Part shown: one piece after another, positions 1 to 8,414 of the stretch
Numbering within the stretch: position 1 is the stretch's first letter
How the letters are laid out: each line of letters opens with the position of its first letter
Origin: Longimycelium tulufanense
Lineage (GTDB): Bacteria; Actinomycetota; Actinomycetes; Mycobacteriales; Pseudonocardiaceae
Length of the DNA stretch: 64,000 bases
Direction: 5' to 3'
Assembly (NCBI RefSeq): GCF_014645795.1
Contig: NZ_BMMK01000001.1
Span: forward strand, 332,745 to 396,744
Made by a program: the position numbers and the translations under genes
Notes under the pieces: generated by a model
The model's input: only the letters and a program-made list of their open reading frames with translations
The model's database searches: none
What the model was told of the DNA's origin: nothing

Positions 1-1
1 G

Positions 2-676
<675 letters not shown>

Positions 677-688
677 GCTGACGACGCA

Positions 689-733
689 GCACGAGGGCCG
701 GGTTCGCCGTGGCGGCGGCCCGGCCCTTCGTGC
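689..733 (+). terminator. Strong hairpin between atpD and atpC
   Basis: The arms at 689-702 and 719-733 are complementary over about 14 pairs with one bulged base, and the loop is about 16 bases. No U-tract follows. It could terminate or attenuate the ATP synthase transcript before atpC, or protect the 3' end of the atpD message. Confidence 0.6.
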
Positions 734-896
734 GTATAGACAGCGGGGTCGGTGCGATCCCGGGTGTCCGCGATACCGGTGGCCCGGGGCCGGCCGGGCC
801 CCCGACGGGTCGGGCGGGCGTTTCGCCTGGGACGGCGTCGGTCCCTTCCCCGGCCTCCATTAGACTCTGCGAGGACGACCGACGAAGGAGAAGCGC

Positions 897-1265
897 GTGG
901 CCGAGATGTCCGTCCAGCTGGTGGCGGTCGAGCGCCGTCTGTGGTCCGGTAAGGCGTCCATGGTGGTCGCGCAGACGACCGAGGGTGAGATCGGCATCCT
1001 GCCGGGGCACGAGCCGGTGCTGGGCCAGCTGGTGGAGGGCGGCGTCGTCCGGATCACCGAGACCAGCGGGGACGTGGTGACCGCCGCGGTGCACGGCGGC
1101 TTCCTGTCGGTGACCGGAGCGGGCGTCAGCGTGCTCGCCGAGGCCGCGGAACTCGCCCACGAGATCGACGTCGAGCGGGCCAGGGAGGAGCTGACTCGCG
1201 GCGACGAGGAGGCCAGGGCACGAGCCATCGCCCGGCTTCGGGCCGCCGGACACCCGGTCGCCTGA
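897..1265 (+). CDS. atpC: F1 ATP synthase epsilon subunit
   Basis: Epsilon subunit (122 aa) of F1, part of the central stalk that couples rotation to catalysis and inhibits ATP hydrolysis. The N-terminal beta-sandwich includes [15 protein letters not shown] and the conserved [16 protein letters not shown]. Residues from about 88 form the charged C-terminal helical hairpin ([13 protein letters not shown]). The GTG start at 897 has AAGGAG at 884-889. It lies 220 bases after atpD, beyond a hairpin, and a TAGACT hexamer near 860 could serve as its own -10. A DUF2550 gene follows after 21 bases, the usual actinobacterial order. Confidence 0.96.
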   Translation: MAEMSVQLVAVERRLWSGKASMVVAQTTEGEIGILPGHEPVLGQLVEGGVVRITETSGDVVTAAVHGGFLSVTGAGVSVLAEAAELAHEIDVERAREELTRGDEEARARAIARLRAAGHPVA

Positions 1266-1286
1266 GTCGCGCGGGCGGGCCGGGCC

Positions 1287-1721
1287 GTGTGGATCGCCGA
1301 GATCGCCGGGGTGGTCCTCTTCGCGGTGTCCGTCGTGCTCGCCCTGCTCGCCTGGCGTCGGTTGCGTCTGCTCCGGCAGGGCGGGGTCGACGTGGCCCTG
1401 CGCCGCGACCGGGTGGACGTCACCGGTCGCGGCTGGCACCTGGGCATCGCCCGTTACCGCGGTGACGAGTTCGTCTGGTACCGCATCCTGAGCCTGCGCT
1501 CCGGCCCGGACCGGGTGCTGCGGCGGGACGGCCTGGAGATTGCCACCCGGCGGGAGCCCAGCGGCCCGGAGACCTACGGCATGCCGGCCGGTGCCACGGT
1601 GCTGACCTGCCGGGACGGCAGCGGGCCGGTGGAGCTGGCGATGGGGCCGGACGCGTTGACCGGCTTCCTGTCCTGGCTGGAGTCGGCGCCCCCGGGTCGC
1701 CGGGTCCCCTGGGCCTCCTAG
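1287..1721 (+). CDS. DUF2550 family membrane-anchored protein
   Basis: 144 aa protein with one N-terminal membrane segment (residues 2-24, IAEIAGVVLFAVSVVLALLA) followed by a basic stretch and a compact soluble domain typical of DUF2550. The family is found next to atpC in actinobacteria (Rv1312 in M. tuberculosis, from memory). Its function is unknown. The spacing of 21 bases after atpC and the shared strand suggest co-transcription. The start is GTG 1287. The soluble domain carries the aromatic segment DEFVWYRILSLRSGP, characteristic of the family. Confidence 0.85.
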   Translation: MWIAEIAGVVLFAVSVVLALLAWRRLRLLRQGGVDVALRRDRVDVTGRGWHLGIARYRGDEFVWYRILSLRSGPDRVLRRDGLEIATRREPSGPETYGMPAGATVLTCRDGSGPVELAMGPDALTGFLSWLESAPPGRRVPWAS

Positions 1722-1790
1722 GGCTCGGGGCCTCCCCGGCCCTCGGGCATGGCTTCCCCGGGTCCCGGCCGTGACGCGGCCCGGCCGACG

Positions 1791-1865
1791 GGCCCCGTAG
1801 CTCACGGGAGAGAGCACCACCCTCCGCAGGGGCGGGTGCGCAGGTTCGAATCCCGGGGGCACCCC
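1791..1865 (+). pseudogene. Degenerate tRNA-Arg(CCG)-like sequence
   Basis: The sequence reads as a tRNA from its 5' acceptor strand (GGCCCCG), through a canonical D-arm start (TAGCTC, then GAGC), an anticodon region CTCCGCA (CCG in place) and a T-loop TTCGAAT, to a 3' acceptor strand CGGGGGC. It departs from a functional actinobacterial tRNA-Arg(CCG) by a mispair in the acceptor stem, two mispairs and an extra base in the anticodon arm, and loss of about three bases 3' of the T-loop, so the T-stem cannot close. I read it as a dead or remodelled tRNA gene. A covariance-model scan could still score it as a weak tRNA. Confidence 0.6.
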
Positions 1866-1919
1866 AACGCTTCATCGCCTTCCCGCCCGGGGACGCGCGG
1901 CCGGGTCGCCGCCGGGTGC

Positions 1920-1938
1920 GGCCCGCCTCAGGCGGGCC
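1920..1938. terminator. Palindromic hairpin between DUF2550 and the adenosyltransferase gene
   Basis: A perfect 8-base GC stem (GGCCCGCC/GGCGGGCC) with a TCA loop lies between the convergent DUF2550 and cobalamin adenosyltransferase genes. It could end transcription from either side. Confidence 0.45.
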
Positions 1939-2031
1939 GGCCGAGGCTGGGGCGAACCGGGCGTGGCACGGACCCGCGCGGGAAGGGTTGGCAGCCGCGG
2001 CCGACCGGGGGCCGGGCCAGCCGCAACGGCA

Positions 2032-2604
2032 TCAGGCGTTCCCGCCGGGCTGCCAGAGCACGTCGCCGTCCGGGTTGGCGATCCGGGCGAGGATGAACAG
2101 CAGGTCCGACAGCCGGTTCAGGTACTTGGCGGCCAGCTTGTTGGTGTGCCCCGGGTCGGCCTCCAACAGCGCCCACGTGTTGCGCTCGGCACGCCGGGCC
2201 ACGGTGCGGGCCTGGTGCAGCAGCGCGCCGCCGGGGGTACCGCCGGGCAGGATGAACGAGTTGAGCTTGGGGAGCCGCTCGTTGTACTCGTCGCACCAGC
2301 CTTCCAGGCGGTCGACATAGGGCTGGGTGACGCGCAGCGGCGGGTACTTGGGATCGGGCACCACCGGGGTGCACAGGTCCGCACCCACGTCGAACAGGTC
2401 GTTCTGCACCTTGCGGAGCACCGCGGCCACGTCGTCGGGCAACGCCCCCAGCGCCAGCGCCAGCCCGATCACGGAGTTGGTCTCGTCGACGTCGGCGTAG
2501 GCGGCCAGCCGCGGGTCGGTCTTGGGCACCCGGCTGCCATCGCCCAGTGCGGTCGTGCCGTCGTCGCCGACGCGGGTGTAGATGCGGGTCAGGTGCACGG
2601 ACAT
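2032..2604 (-). CDS. PduO-type ATP:cob(I)alamin adenosyltransferase
   Basis: 190 aa cytoplasmic enzyme that transfers adenosyl from ATP to cob(I)alamin, forming coenzyme B12. The ATP-binding N-terminus (TRIYTRVGDDGTTALGDGSR) and the C-terminal helix with RRAERNTWAL are diagnostic of the PduO/human MMAB type. ATG 2604 is chosen because homology begins there, and the longer open frame upstream is only the translated repeat at 2644-2790. The product is the cofactor needed by the ethylmalonyl-CoA mutase encoded 2.2 kb away and served by MeaB at 59.5 kb. It corresponds in position to Rv1314c beside murA. Confidence 0.92.
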   Translation of the reverse strand: MSVHLTRIYTRVGDDGTTALGDGSRVPKTDPRLAAYADVDETNSVIGLALALGALPDDVAAVLRKVQNDLFDVGADLCTPVVPDPKYPPLRVTQPYVDRLEGWCDEYNERLPKLNSFILPGGTPGGALLHQARTVARRAERNTWALLEADPGHTNKLAAKYLNRLSDLLFILARIANPDGDVLWQPGGNA

Positions 2605-2643
2605 GTCCGCAGCGTAGCGATCGCACCGCACGGGCAGTGTGGG

Positions 2644-2790
2644 ATTGCTCGAGTTCGTGCTTCGCTGCGTGCCTTGTCGCTGGGTGGTGATGCTGGTTTG
2701 GCCCGTCGCCTCTCTGTGCCGGATTGCGAGGCTCCGGGCTTCGCTGCGCACCTTGTCGCTGGGTGGTGATGCTCGCTTCGCCCGTCGCCT
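2644..2790. repeat. Dispersed repeat, locus A: two tandem copies (period about 79 bases)
   Basis: Copy 1 runs about 2644-2710 and copy 2 about 2723-2790. Both contain an ATTGC start, then CTTCGCTGCG, a shared CTTGTCGCTGGGTGGTGATG core, and a GCCCGTCGCC end. Copy 2 is closer to the locus-B copies at 61731-61860 (shared GGCTCCGGGCTTCGCTG and ATGCTCGCTTCGCCCGTC). It lies in the gap upstream of the adenosyltransferase start and has no credible coding potential. Confidence 0.8.
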
Positions 2791-2855
2791 CGCGGAGGTG
2801 AGCTGGGTCGGAGGGGGCGGACAAACGGGGTCCCGGCGTGTCAGGCTGGCAGGTG

Positions 2856-3053
2856 ATGAGTGAACTCCCCCAGGGCAGCGCCGCCCACGTGTACAGCCCC
2901 GACACCGTCTGTCCCTCCTGCCGGGGCAACCACGAGATCTCCATCTCCCGCCTGGGCGTCACGGAGGGCGTCGGCAGCACCATGAACCTGCTGCAGGAGT
3001 GCCCCCAGTGCGACGGTGACGGTCGACTGACCGGCTTCCAGCCGCCGATGTGA
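2856..3053 (+). CDS. Small CxxC zinc-ribbon-like protein
   Basis: 65 aa protein with two CxxC knuckles, CPSCRGN and CPQCDGDG, separated by about 26 residues. The pattern resembles half of a DnaJ-type CxxCxGxG zinc module and predicts one bound metal ion. The rest is short and polar with no signal or membrane segment. ATG 2856 is preferred; an in-frame GTG at 2838 is also possible. It lies between the repeat and murA. The function is unknown, and a role in nucleic-acid or protein binding is only a guess from the zinc ribbon. Confidence 0.75.
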   Translation: MSELPQGSAAHVYSPDTVCPSCRGNHEISISRLGVTEGVGSTMNLLQECPQCDGDGRLTGFQPPM

Positions 3054-3255
3054 CCCCGCCCGGCGAGGAAGCACCGCACCACCGGCCCCCGGACGCCGTC
3101 CGGGAGGCCGTTTCGAGCTGCCCGGGGCGGCCAGGCAGGACGACTCCCCCGCTACCGGGAGAGGGAGCGACGTGGCCCGTGTGAAGTGCGTGTTATCCCC
3201 CGATCGGAGTTCTGGTGGTCGGCCGGGCGGTTCCGGACCGCGCCGGGCGCACCCA

Positions 3256-3261
3256 TACGAT
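3256..3261 (+). promoter_or_regulatory. -10 box (TACGAT) of a probable leaderless murA transcript
   Basis: TACGAT ends eight bases before the murA GTG at 3270, the spacing expected when the first transcribed base is the start codon. No Shine-Dalgarno sequence is present. No convincing -35 was found. Confidence 0.5.
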
Positions 3262-3269
3262 GGTCCGTC

Positions 3270-4538
3270 GTGAGCGAGCACTTCCGGGTCCATGGTGGCG
3301 CCCGCCTGGTGGGTGAGGTCGATGTCGTCGGAGCCAAGAACAGCGTCCTGAAGCTCATGGCGGCGGCCCTGCTGGCCGAGGGCACGACCCGCCTCACCAA
3401 CTGCCCGGAGATCCTCGATGTCCCGCTCATGGCCGACGTGCTGCGTGGCCTGGGCTGCACGGTGGACATCGACCGCGATGTGGTCACCATCACCACCCCG
3501 ACCGAGCTGAGCCACCGTGCCGACTTCGCGTCCATGGGCAAGCTGCGGGCCTCGGTGTGCGTGCTCGGCCCACTGGTGGGCCGGCTGCGCAAGGCCGTGG
3601 TCGCGCTGCCGGGTGGCGACGCCATCGGCTCGCGGCCGCTGGACATGCACCAGAACGGGCTGCGGCTGCTCGGCGCGCACAGCGAGATCGAGCACGGCTG
3701 CGTGGTGGCCGAGGCCGAGGGCCTGCACGGCGCGCAGATCTGGCTGGACTTCCCCAGCGTGGGTGCGACGGAGAACATCCTGATGGCGGCGGTGCTCGCC
3801 GACGGCACCACGGTCATCGACAACGCGGCGCGCGAGCCGGAGATCGTCGACGTGTGCACGATGCTGCAGCAGATGGGCGCCAAGATCGAGGGTGCCGGGA
3901 CGTCGACGCTCACCGTGCACGGGGTGGACTCGCTGCGCCCGACCGAGCACCGGGTGATCGGGGACCGGATCGTGGGCGCGACCTGGGCGATGGCGGCCGC
4001 CATGACCCGCGGGGACGTCCGGGTGCACGGAGTGGACCCGCACCACCTGGACCTGGTGCTGGAGAAGCTGCGCACGGCCGGGGCCGAGGTCAGCCTGTTC
4101 CAGGACGGGTTCCGGGTGGTGATGGCCGGCCGTCCGCACTCGGTGGACTTCGTGACCCTGCCCTACCCGGGCTTCGCCACCGACCTGCAGCCGTTCGCGG
4201 TCGCGCTGGCCGCGGTGTCCGACGGCGTCTCGATGATCACCGAGAACGTGTTCGAGGCGCGGTTCCGGTTCATCGAGGAGATGGTGCGGCTCGGGGCCGA
4301 CGCACGGACGGACGGGCACCACGCGGTCATCCGGGGCGTGGACCGCCTGTCCAGCGCGCCGGTGTGGGCCTCGGACATCCGGGCCGGCGCGGGCCTGGTG
4401 CTGGCCGGGCTGTGCGCGGACGGGGTCACGGAGGTGTGGGACGTGTTCCACATCGACCGCGGCTACCCGTGCTTCGTGGAGAACCTCCGCAAGCTCGGCG
4501 CGGACGTGGAGCGGGTGAGCGCGCCGCCGGAGCGCTGA
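3270..4538 (+). CDS. murA: UDP-N-acetylglucosamine 1-carboxyvinyltransferase
   Basis: First committed enzyme of peptidoglycan synthesis: it adds enolpyruvate from PEP to UDP-GlcNAc in the cytoplasm. The 422 aa length matches the family (about 418). The conserved [14 protein letters not shown] start and the loop [14 protein letters not shown] are present. In most MurA proteins that loop carries the catalytic Cys (PGGCAIG); here residue 117 is Asp (codon 3618-3620), as in M. tuberculosis MurA, which is known to make the enzyme fosfomycin-insensitive. GTG 3270 is preferred over the longer open frame because homology starts there and a TACGAT box lies just upstream. Confidence 0.96.
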   Translation: MSEHFRVHGGARLVGEVDVVGAKNSVLKLMAAALLAEGTTRLTNCPEILDVPLMADVLRGLGCTVDIDRDVVTITTPTELSHRADFASMGKLRASVCVLGPLVGRLRKAVVALPGGDAIGSRPLDMHQNGLRLLGAHSEIEHGCVVAEAEGLHGAQIWLDFPSVGATENILMAAVLADGTTVIDNAAREPEIVDVCTMLQQMGAKIEGAGTSTLTVHGVDSLRPTEHRVIGDRIVGATWAMAAAMTRGDVRVHGVDPHHLDLVLEKLRTAGAEVSLFQDGFRVVMAGRPHSVDFVTLPYPGFATDLQPFAVALAAVSDGVSMITENVFEARFRFIEEMVRLGADARTDGHHAVIRGVDRLSSAPVWASDIRAGAGLVLAGLCADGVTEVWDVFHIDRGYPCFVENLRKLGADVERVSAPPER

Positions 4539-4852
4539 GCCCCCGGCGGGCGGGCGTCGTCACTCGGCACCGGGTTTGCGGGCCCGGCCCGCGGATGCGT
4601 CGCCGAGCTCGACCGAGACGCGCTGGTAGAGCGCTGGGCGGGGAGCCGTCGCGCAGCCACCGCGGCGCCGGTGTTGGGAGCACACTGGAGGAGGGCGCCG
4701 CCGGGCTTCCGGATGCCGGAACGTGGCGGGCGGTCGGCTGATTGCTTCCCACACCGTTGGCCTCATGCTGGAGGGTGTGAGCAACTCCATGCCGCACCGA
4801 GGTTACTCGCCAGTACGCTGACCGCACACGTCGTTGTGAGCGGGAGGTTGAC
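4539..4852. other. Intergenic region murA - ethylmalonyl-CoA mutase (314 bases)
   Basis: No intact gene. On the minus strand, 4560-4630 reads as a short C-terminus-like stretch (ALYQRVSVELGDASAGR..., then stop) with mostly G or C third codon positions, possibly the tail of a lost gene. The last 60 bases contain the GGGAGG ribosome-binding site at about 4841 for the next gene. Confidence 0.4.
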
Positions 4853-6850
4853 ATGCCGTACCCGACCGACCGTGAGCGCGATCGCCCGTGGGTGATGCGC
4901 ACGTACGCCGGCCACTCCTCGGCCGCCGCGTCGAACGCGCTGTACCGCCGGAACCTGGCGAAGGGGCAGACCGGTCTCTCGGTGGCCTTCGACCTGCCCA
5001 CCCAGACCGGCTACGACTCCGACCACGAGCTGGCTCGCGGCGAGGTGGGCAAGGTCGGGGTGCCCATCGGCCACATCGGCGACATGCGGCAGCTCTTCGA
5101 GGGCATCCCGCTGGCCGAGGCCAACACGTCGATGACGATCAACGCCACGGCCATGTGGCTGCTCGCGCTCTACGTGAGCGTCGCCGAGGAGCAGGGCGCG
5201 GACATCGCCACGCTCACCGGCACCACGCAGAACGACATCATCAAGGAGTACCTGTCCCGCGGCACCTATGTGTTCCCGCCCGGGCCGAGCCTGCGGCTGA
5301 TCACGGACATGGTCGCCTGGACCGTGCGGCACGTGCCGAAGTGGAACCCGATCAACATCTGCTCCTACCACCTCCAGGAGGCGGGCGCCACGCCCACCCA
5401 GGAGGTCGCCTACTCGATGTCCACGGCGATCGCCGTGCTGGACGCGGTTTTCTCCTCCGGCCAGGTGCCCGAGGAGCGCCGCGGTGACGTGGTCGCCCGC
5501 ATCTCCTTCTTCGTCAACGCCGGCGTGCGGTTCGTCGAGGAGATGTGCAAGATGCGTGCCTTCACCGCGCTGTGGGACGAGATCACGCGCGAGCGGTACG
5601 GCATCGAAAACCCGAAGCACCGCCGGTTCCGCTACGGCGTGCAGGTCAACTCGCTGGGGCTGACCGAGGCGCAGCCGGAGAACAACGTCCAGCGGATCGT
5701 GCTGGAGATGCTCGCGGTGTCGTTGTCCCGCAACGCCCGCGCCCGCGCGATCCAGCTGCCGGCGTGGAACGAGGCGCTGGGCCTGCCGCGACCGTGGGAC
5801 CAGCAGTGGGCGCTGCGAATGCAGCAGGTGCTGGCGTACGAGACGGACCTGCTGGAGTACGAGGACCTTTTCGACGGTTCCCCCGTGGTGCAGGCGAAGG
5901 TCGACGAGATCCTCGAGGGCGCCCGTGCCGAGATCGACCGGGTGCAGGCGATGGGCGGGGCGGTCGCCGCGGTGGAGAGCGGCTACATGAAGTCCCAGCT
6001 GGTGGCCTCGCTGGCGGAGCGGCGACGGCGCATCGAGGCGGGCGAGGAGATCATCGTCGGGGTCAACCGGTTCTCCTCGACCGAACCGAGCCCGTTGCAG
6101 GCCGAGGGCGCGCAGGCCATCGAGACCGTCGACCCGGCCGTGGAGAAGAGCGGGATCGAGGCGATCGGCAGGTGGAAGGCCGAACGCGACCGGGTCGCCG
6201 TCGACAACGCGTTGCGCGAGCTGCGGGACGCGGCGAAGACCGACACGAACCTGATGGAGGCCACGCTGGCCTGTGCTCGTGCCGGCGTGACCACCGGGGA
6301 GTGGGCCGGTGCGCTGCGCGAGGTGTTCGGTGAGTACCGGGCGCCGACGGGTGTCTCGGCGGCCGCGGCCGCCGGTGAGGCCGGCGAGGAGCTGGCCCGG
6401 GTCCGGGAACGGGTGCGGGCCACCGGCGAGGAACTGGGCGAGCGGCTGCGGATGCTGGTCGGCAAGCCCGGCCTGGACGGCCACTCCAACGGCGCCGAGC
6501 AGGTGGCGGTGCGCGCCCGTGACGTCGGCTTCGAGGTGATCTACCAGGGGATCCGCCTGACGCCGGCGCAGATCGTGGCGGCGGCCGTGCAGGAGGGCGT
6601 GCACGTGGTGGGGCTGTCGGTGCTCTCCGGTTCGCACCTGGAGGTCGTGCCGGCGGTGGTCGAGGGTCTGCGCGCCGCGGGCGCCGGCGACGTTCCGGTC
6701 GTGGTCGGCGGGATCATTCCCAACGAGGACGCGGAGACGCTCCAGGCGCGTGGCATCGCCCGCGTCTTCACGCCCAAGGACTACGCGCTCACCGAGATCA
6801 TGAACCAGATCGTCGACGTGGTCCGCGAGGCCAACGGCCTGTCCGCCTAG
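4853..6850 (+). CDS. meaA: Ethylmalonyl-CoA mutase (MeaA), coenzyme-B12 dependent
   Basis: Catalyses (2R)-ethylmalonyl-CoA to (2S)-methylsuccinyl-CoA in the ethylmalonyl-CoA pathway. The 665 aa chain has the acyl-CoA mutase TIM barrel (residues about 15-520, with TYAGHSSAAASNALYRRNLA and FDLPTQTGYDSD). A fused C-terminal B12 domain carries the base-off motif DxHxxG (Asp542-Gly-His544-Ser-Asn-Gly547) and GLSVLSGSH. The single-chain architecture and length fit MeaA/Ecm rather than the two-subunit methylmalonyl-CoA mutase. ATG 4853 follows GGGAGG. It is monocistronic, ending in a strong terminator. Partner activities lie elsewhere in the window (crotonyl-CoA carboxylase/reductase, epimerase, MeaB, adenosyltransferase). 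Confidence 0.92.
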   Translation: MPYPTDRERDRPWVMRTYAGHSSAAASNALYRRNLAKGQTGLSVAFDLPTQTGYDSDHELARGEVGKVGVPIGHIGDMRQLFEGIPLAEANTSMTINATAMWLLALYVSVAEEQGADIATLTGTTQNDIIKEYLSRGTYVFPPGPSLRLITDMVAWTVRHVPKWNPINICSYHLQEAGATPTQEVAYSMSTAIAVLDAVFSSGQVPEERRGDVVARISFFVNAGVRFVEEMCKMRAFTALWDEITRERYGIENPKHRRFRYGVQVNSLGLTEAQPENNVQRIVLEMLAVSLSRNARARAIQLPAWNEALGLPRPWDQQWALRMQQVLAYETDLLEYEDLFDGSPVVQAKVDEILEGARAEIDRVQAMGGAVAAVESGYMKSQLVASLAERRRRIEAGEEIIVGVNRFSSTEPSPLQAEGAQAIETVDPAVEKSGIEAIGRWKAERDRVAVDNALRELRDAAKTDTNLMEATLACARAGVTTGEWAGALREVFGEYRAPTGVSAAAAAGEAGEELARVRERVRATGEELGERLRMLVGKPGLDGHSNGAEQVAVRARDVGFEVIYQGIRLTPAQIVAAAVQEGVHVVGLSVLSGSHLEVVPAVVEGLRAAGAGDVPVVVGGIIPNEDAETLQARGIARVFTPKDYALTEIMNQIVDVVREANGLSA

Positions 6851-6879
6851 GCGCTCGCGGCGCCCGGCTCGCACCATCT

Positions 6880-6920
6880 CCGGGCCGCCCTTCCAGCGGA
6901 CCACGCGGAGGGCGGCCCGG
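6880..6920 (+). terminator. Rho-independent-type hairpin after meaA
   Basis: A perfect 12-base stem (CCGGGCCGCCCT at 6880-6891 with its complement at 6909-6920) lies 30 bases after the meaA stop. No U-tract follows, as is common in high-GC actinomycetes. Confidence 0.75.
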
Positions 6921-7381
6921 CCCCAAGTCTGGTGCGGTGTTGGCACCCTCGGCTCGCCAACGTGTGCCTGAGACCCCGCGGTGTCCGTCGCGCCGTGAGT
7001 CACCAAGCATCCATCCCCGATGGCATCTCGCTGACAGGTCAGTACATCCCGATGCTCGGCGGCTATCCGGCGCGCGGCCGGCACCCATGAGGAGATCACA
7101 TTCAGCAACGCTGTGCGCCGTTCCTGTGGCATACCTCATTCGAGTGAACGACGACAGAATTCACCCCCGATCGGGGTGTCGGATTCGCCCGTTCTCCGGC
7201 TGGACAGCACGGCGTTCAGCAGGAAGGACGGCCATGAAAGACGGTCCAGCGGGAGAACGCGACCGAGTCAAGTATTTGTGATGGTCATCACATCTCGTAA
7301 CTCTCGTGGCGCTGCCGTAAAGCTCGTGTTGACCAGCGGAAATGATCGCTCTCAGTAGCGATGGGCCATCGCCGCGCATGT
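6921..7381. other. Non-coding region upstream of the ectoine-type importer
   Basis: About 460 bases with lower GC than the neighbours and no supported gene. It holds small inverted repeats, including TGATGGTCATCA near 7281 and a 15-base palindrome GCGATGGGCCATCGC near 7359, the latter just upstream of the predicted promoter at 7382-7410 and so a candidate operator. Confidence 0.4.
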
Positions 7382-7410
7382 TTGAGACATTCGGATGACA
7401 CTCCTAGGGT
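7382..7410 (+). promoter_or_regulatory. Predicted SigA-type promoter of the ehuBCDA-like operon
   Basis: TTGAGA (7382-7387), a 17-base spacer and TAGGGT (7405-7410) give a near-consensus housekeeping promoter about 63 bases before the GTG start at 7473. Confidence 0.55.
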
Positions 7411-7472
7411 CGTTCGCCGGGTGCCTCCCCGGGTGCCCGGCCAGCGAACGCCGAAGCGAGGAGTCGCCACGC

Positions 7473-8396
7473 GTGTCCGAGGTGCCGTCCGTGTCCCCAT
7501 CGAGCCGCCGCCAGTTCCTGCGGGCCGCCGGCGTCACCGTGGCGGGAGCACTGGGAGCCGTGGGGCTGACCACGGCGTGTTCCCGTATCGACCTGACCGC
7601 GGCCGAGGGCGGTGGCGACCTCCTCGAACGGCTGCGCGTCACTGGCCAGGTCAAGGTGGGTTTCGCCAACGAGGCGCCCTACGGCTTCATCAACCGCGAC
7701 GGCGAGCTCACCGGTGAGGCCCCCGAGGTCGCCAAGGAGATCTTCCGCCGGCTGGGCGTGGACGACTTCGTGCCGGCGCTGAGCGACTTCGGTTCCCTGA
7801 TCCCCGGGTTGCGCGCGGGCCTGTTCGACGTGATCGCCGCCGGCATGTACATCACGCCTCCCCGGTGCGAGCAGATCATCTTCTCCGACCCCGACTACAA
7901 CGCGCCGGAGGCGTTCCTGGTGCCCCGGGGAAACCCACGCGGCCTGCGCACCCTCGACGACCTCCGCGCGCAGCCCGGGCTGCGGGTCGGGGTGCTGCTG
8001 GGTGCCGTGGAGTCCGGCTACCTGGACAAGCTGGGACTGTCCGACCTCGCCGTGACCTTCCCGGACCAGGCCAGCGGAATCGACGGTGTGCTCGCGGGCC
8101 GGGCCGACACCCTGTTCCTCACCGCGATCTCGCTGCGGGACGCGTTGGGGCGCCGTCCGGACGCCCCGCTGGAGGTCACCGAGCCGTTCGTGCCGGTGAT
8201 CGACGGTGTGGAGCAGTACGGGGCCGGCGGCTACGGGTTCCGCCCCGGCGAGACCAGGCTCCGCGACGCCTTCAACGCCGAGCTGCACGAGCTCAAGCGT
8301 TCCAGCAGATTGCTGGAGATCGTCCGACCGTTCGGTTTCACCGAGGCCGAGATGACCGACCTGACCGCCGACCAGCTGTGTCGGCCGGCGGCGTGA
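7473..8396 (+). CDS. ehuB: Ectoine/hydroxyectoine-type ABC transporter substrate-binding lipoprotein
   Basis: Extracellular family-3 solute receptor (307 aa) of an amino-acid-type importer. The N-terminus has a Tat motif (SRRQFLRAAG, residues 11-20) and a lipobox LTTAC with Cys36, so it is exported folded and lipid-anchored. The mature part contains GEAPEVAKEIFRRLG, GSLIPGLRAGLFDVIAAGMY and ITPPRCEQIIFSDPDY, matching EhuB (TIGR02995) as I remember it. GTG 7473 has GAGGAG at 7457. It is first in a four-gene operon of receptor, two permeases and ATPase, the order of ehuBCDA. Ectoine specificity is inferred from family resemblance. Confidence 0.8.
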   Translation: MSEVPSVSPSSRRQFLRAAGVTVAGALGAVGLTTACSRIDLTAAEGGGDLLERLRVTGQVKVGFANEAPYGFINRDGELTGEAPEVAKEIFRRLGVDDFVPALSDFGSLIPGLRAGLFDVIAAGMYITPPRCEQIIFSDPDYNAPEAFLVPRGNPRGLRTLDDLRAQPGLRVGVLLGAVESGYLDKLGLSDLAVTFPDQASGIDGVLAGRADTLFLTAISLRDALGRRPDAPLEVTEPFVPVIDGVEQYGAGGYGFRPGETRLRDAFNAELHELKRSSRLLEIVRPFGFTEAEMTDLTADQLCRPAA

Positions 8397-8414
8397 GGGA
8401 AAGGAGGCCTCGCC

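Noticed and set aside
2605-2751. N-terminal extension of the adenosyltransferase
   Set aside because: The extra 49 residues are translated repeat sequence; homology and a usable ATG begin at 2604.
2644-2790. CRISPR array at the repeats
   Set aside because: Only two units per locus, no unique spacers of constant size, and no cas genes in the window.
3054-3269. rRNA operon or its remains next to murA, as in mycobacteria
   Set aside because: No 16S, 23S or 5S sequence is present on either strand around murA.
4763-7132. 789-codon open frame antisense to meaA
   Set aside because: His/Arg/Gly-rich translation with no domain pattern, typical of antisense frames in GC-rich genes. The + strand reading is a textbook mutase.
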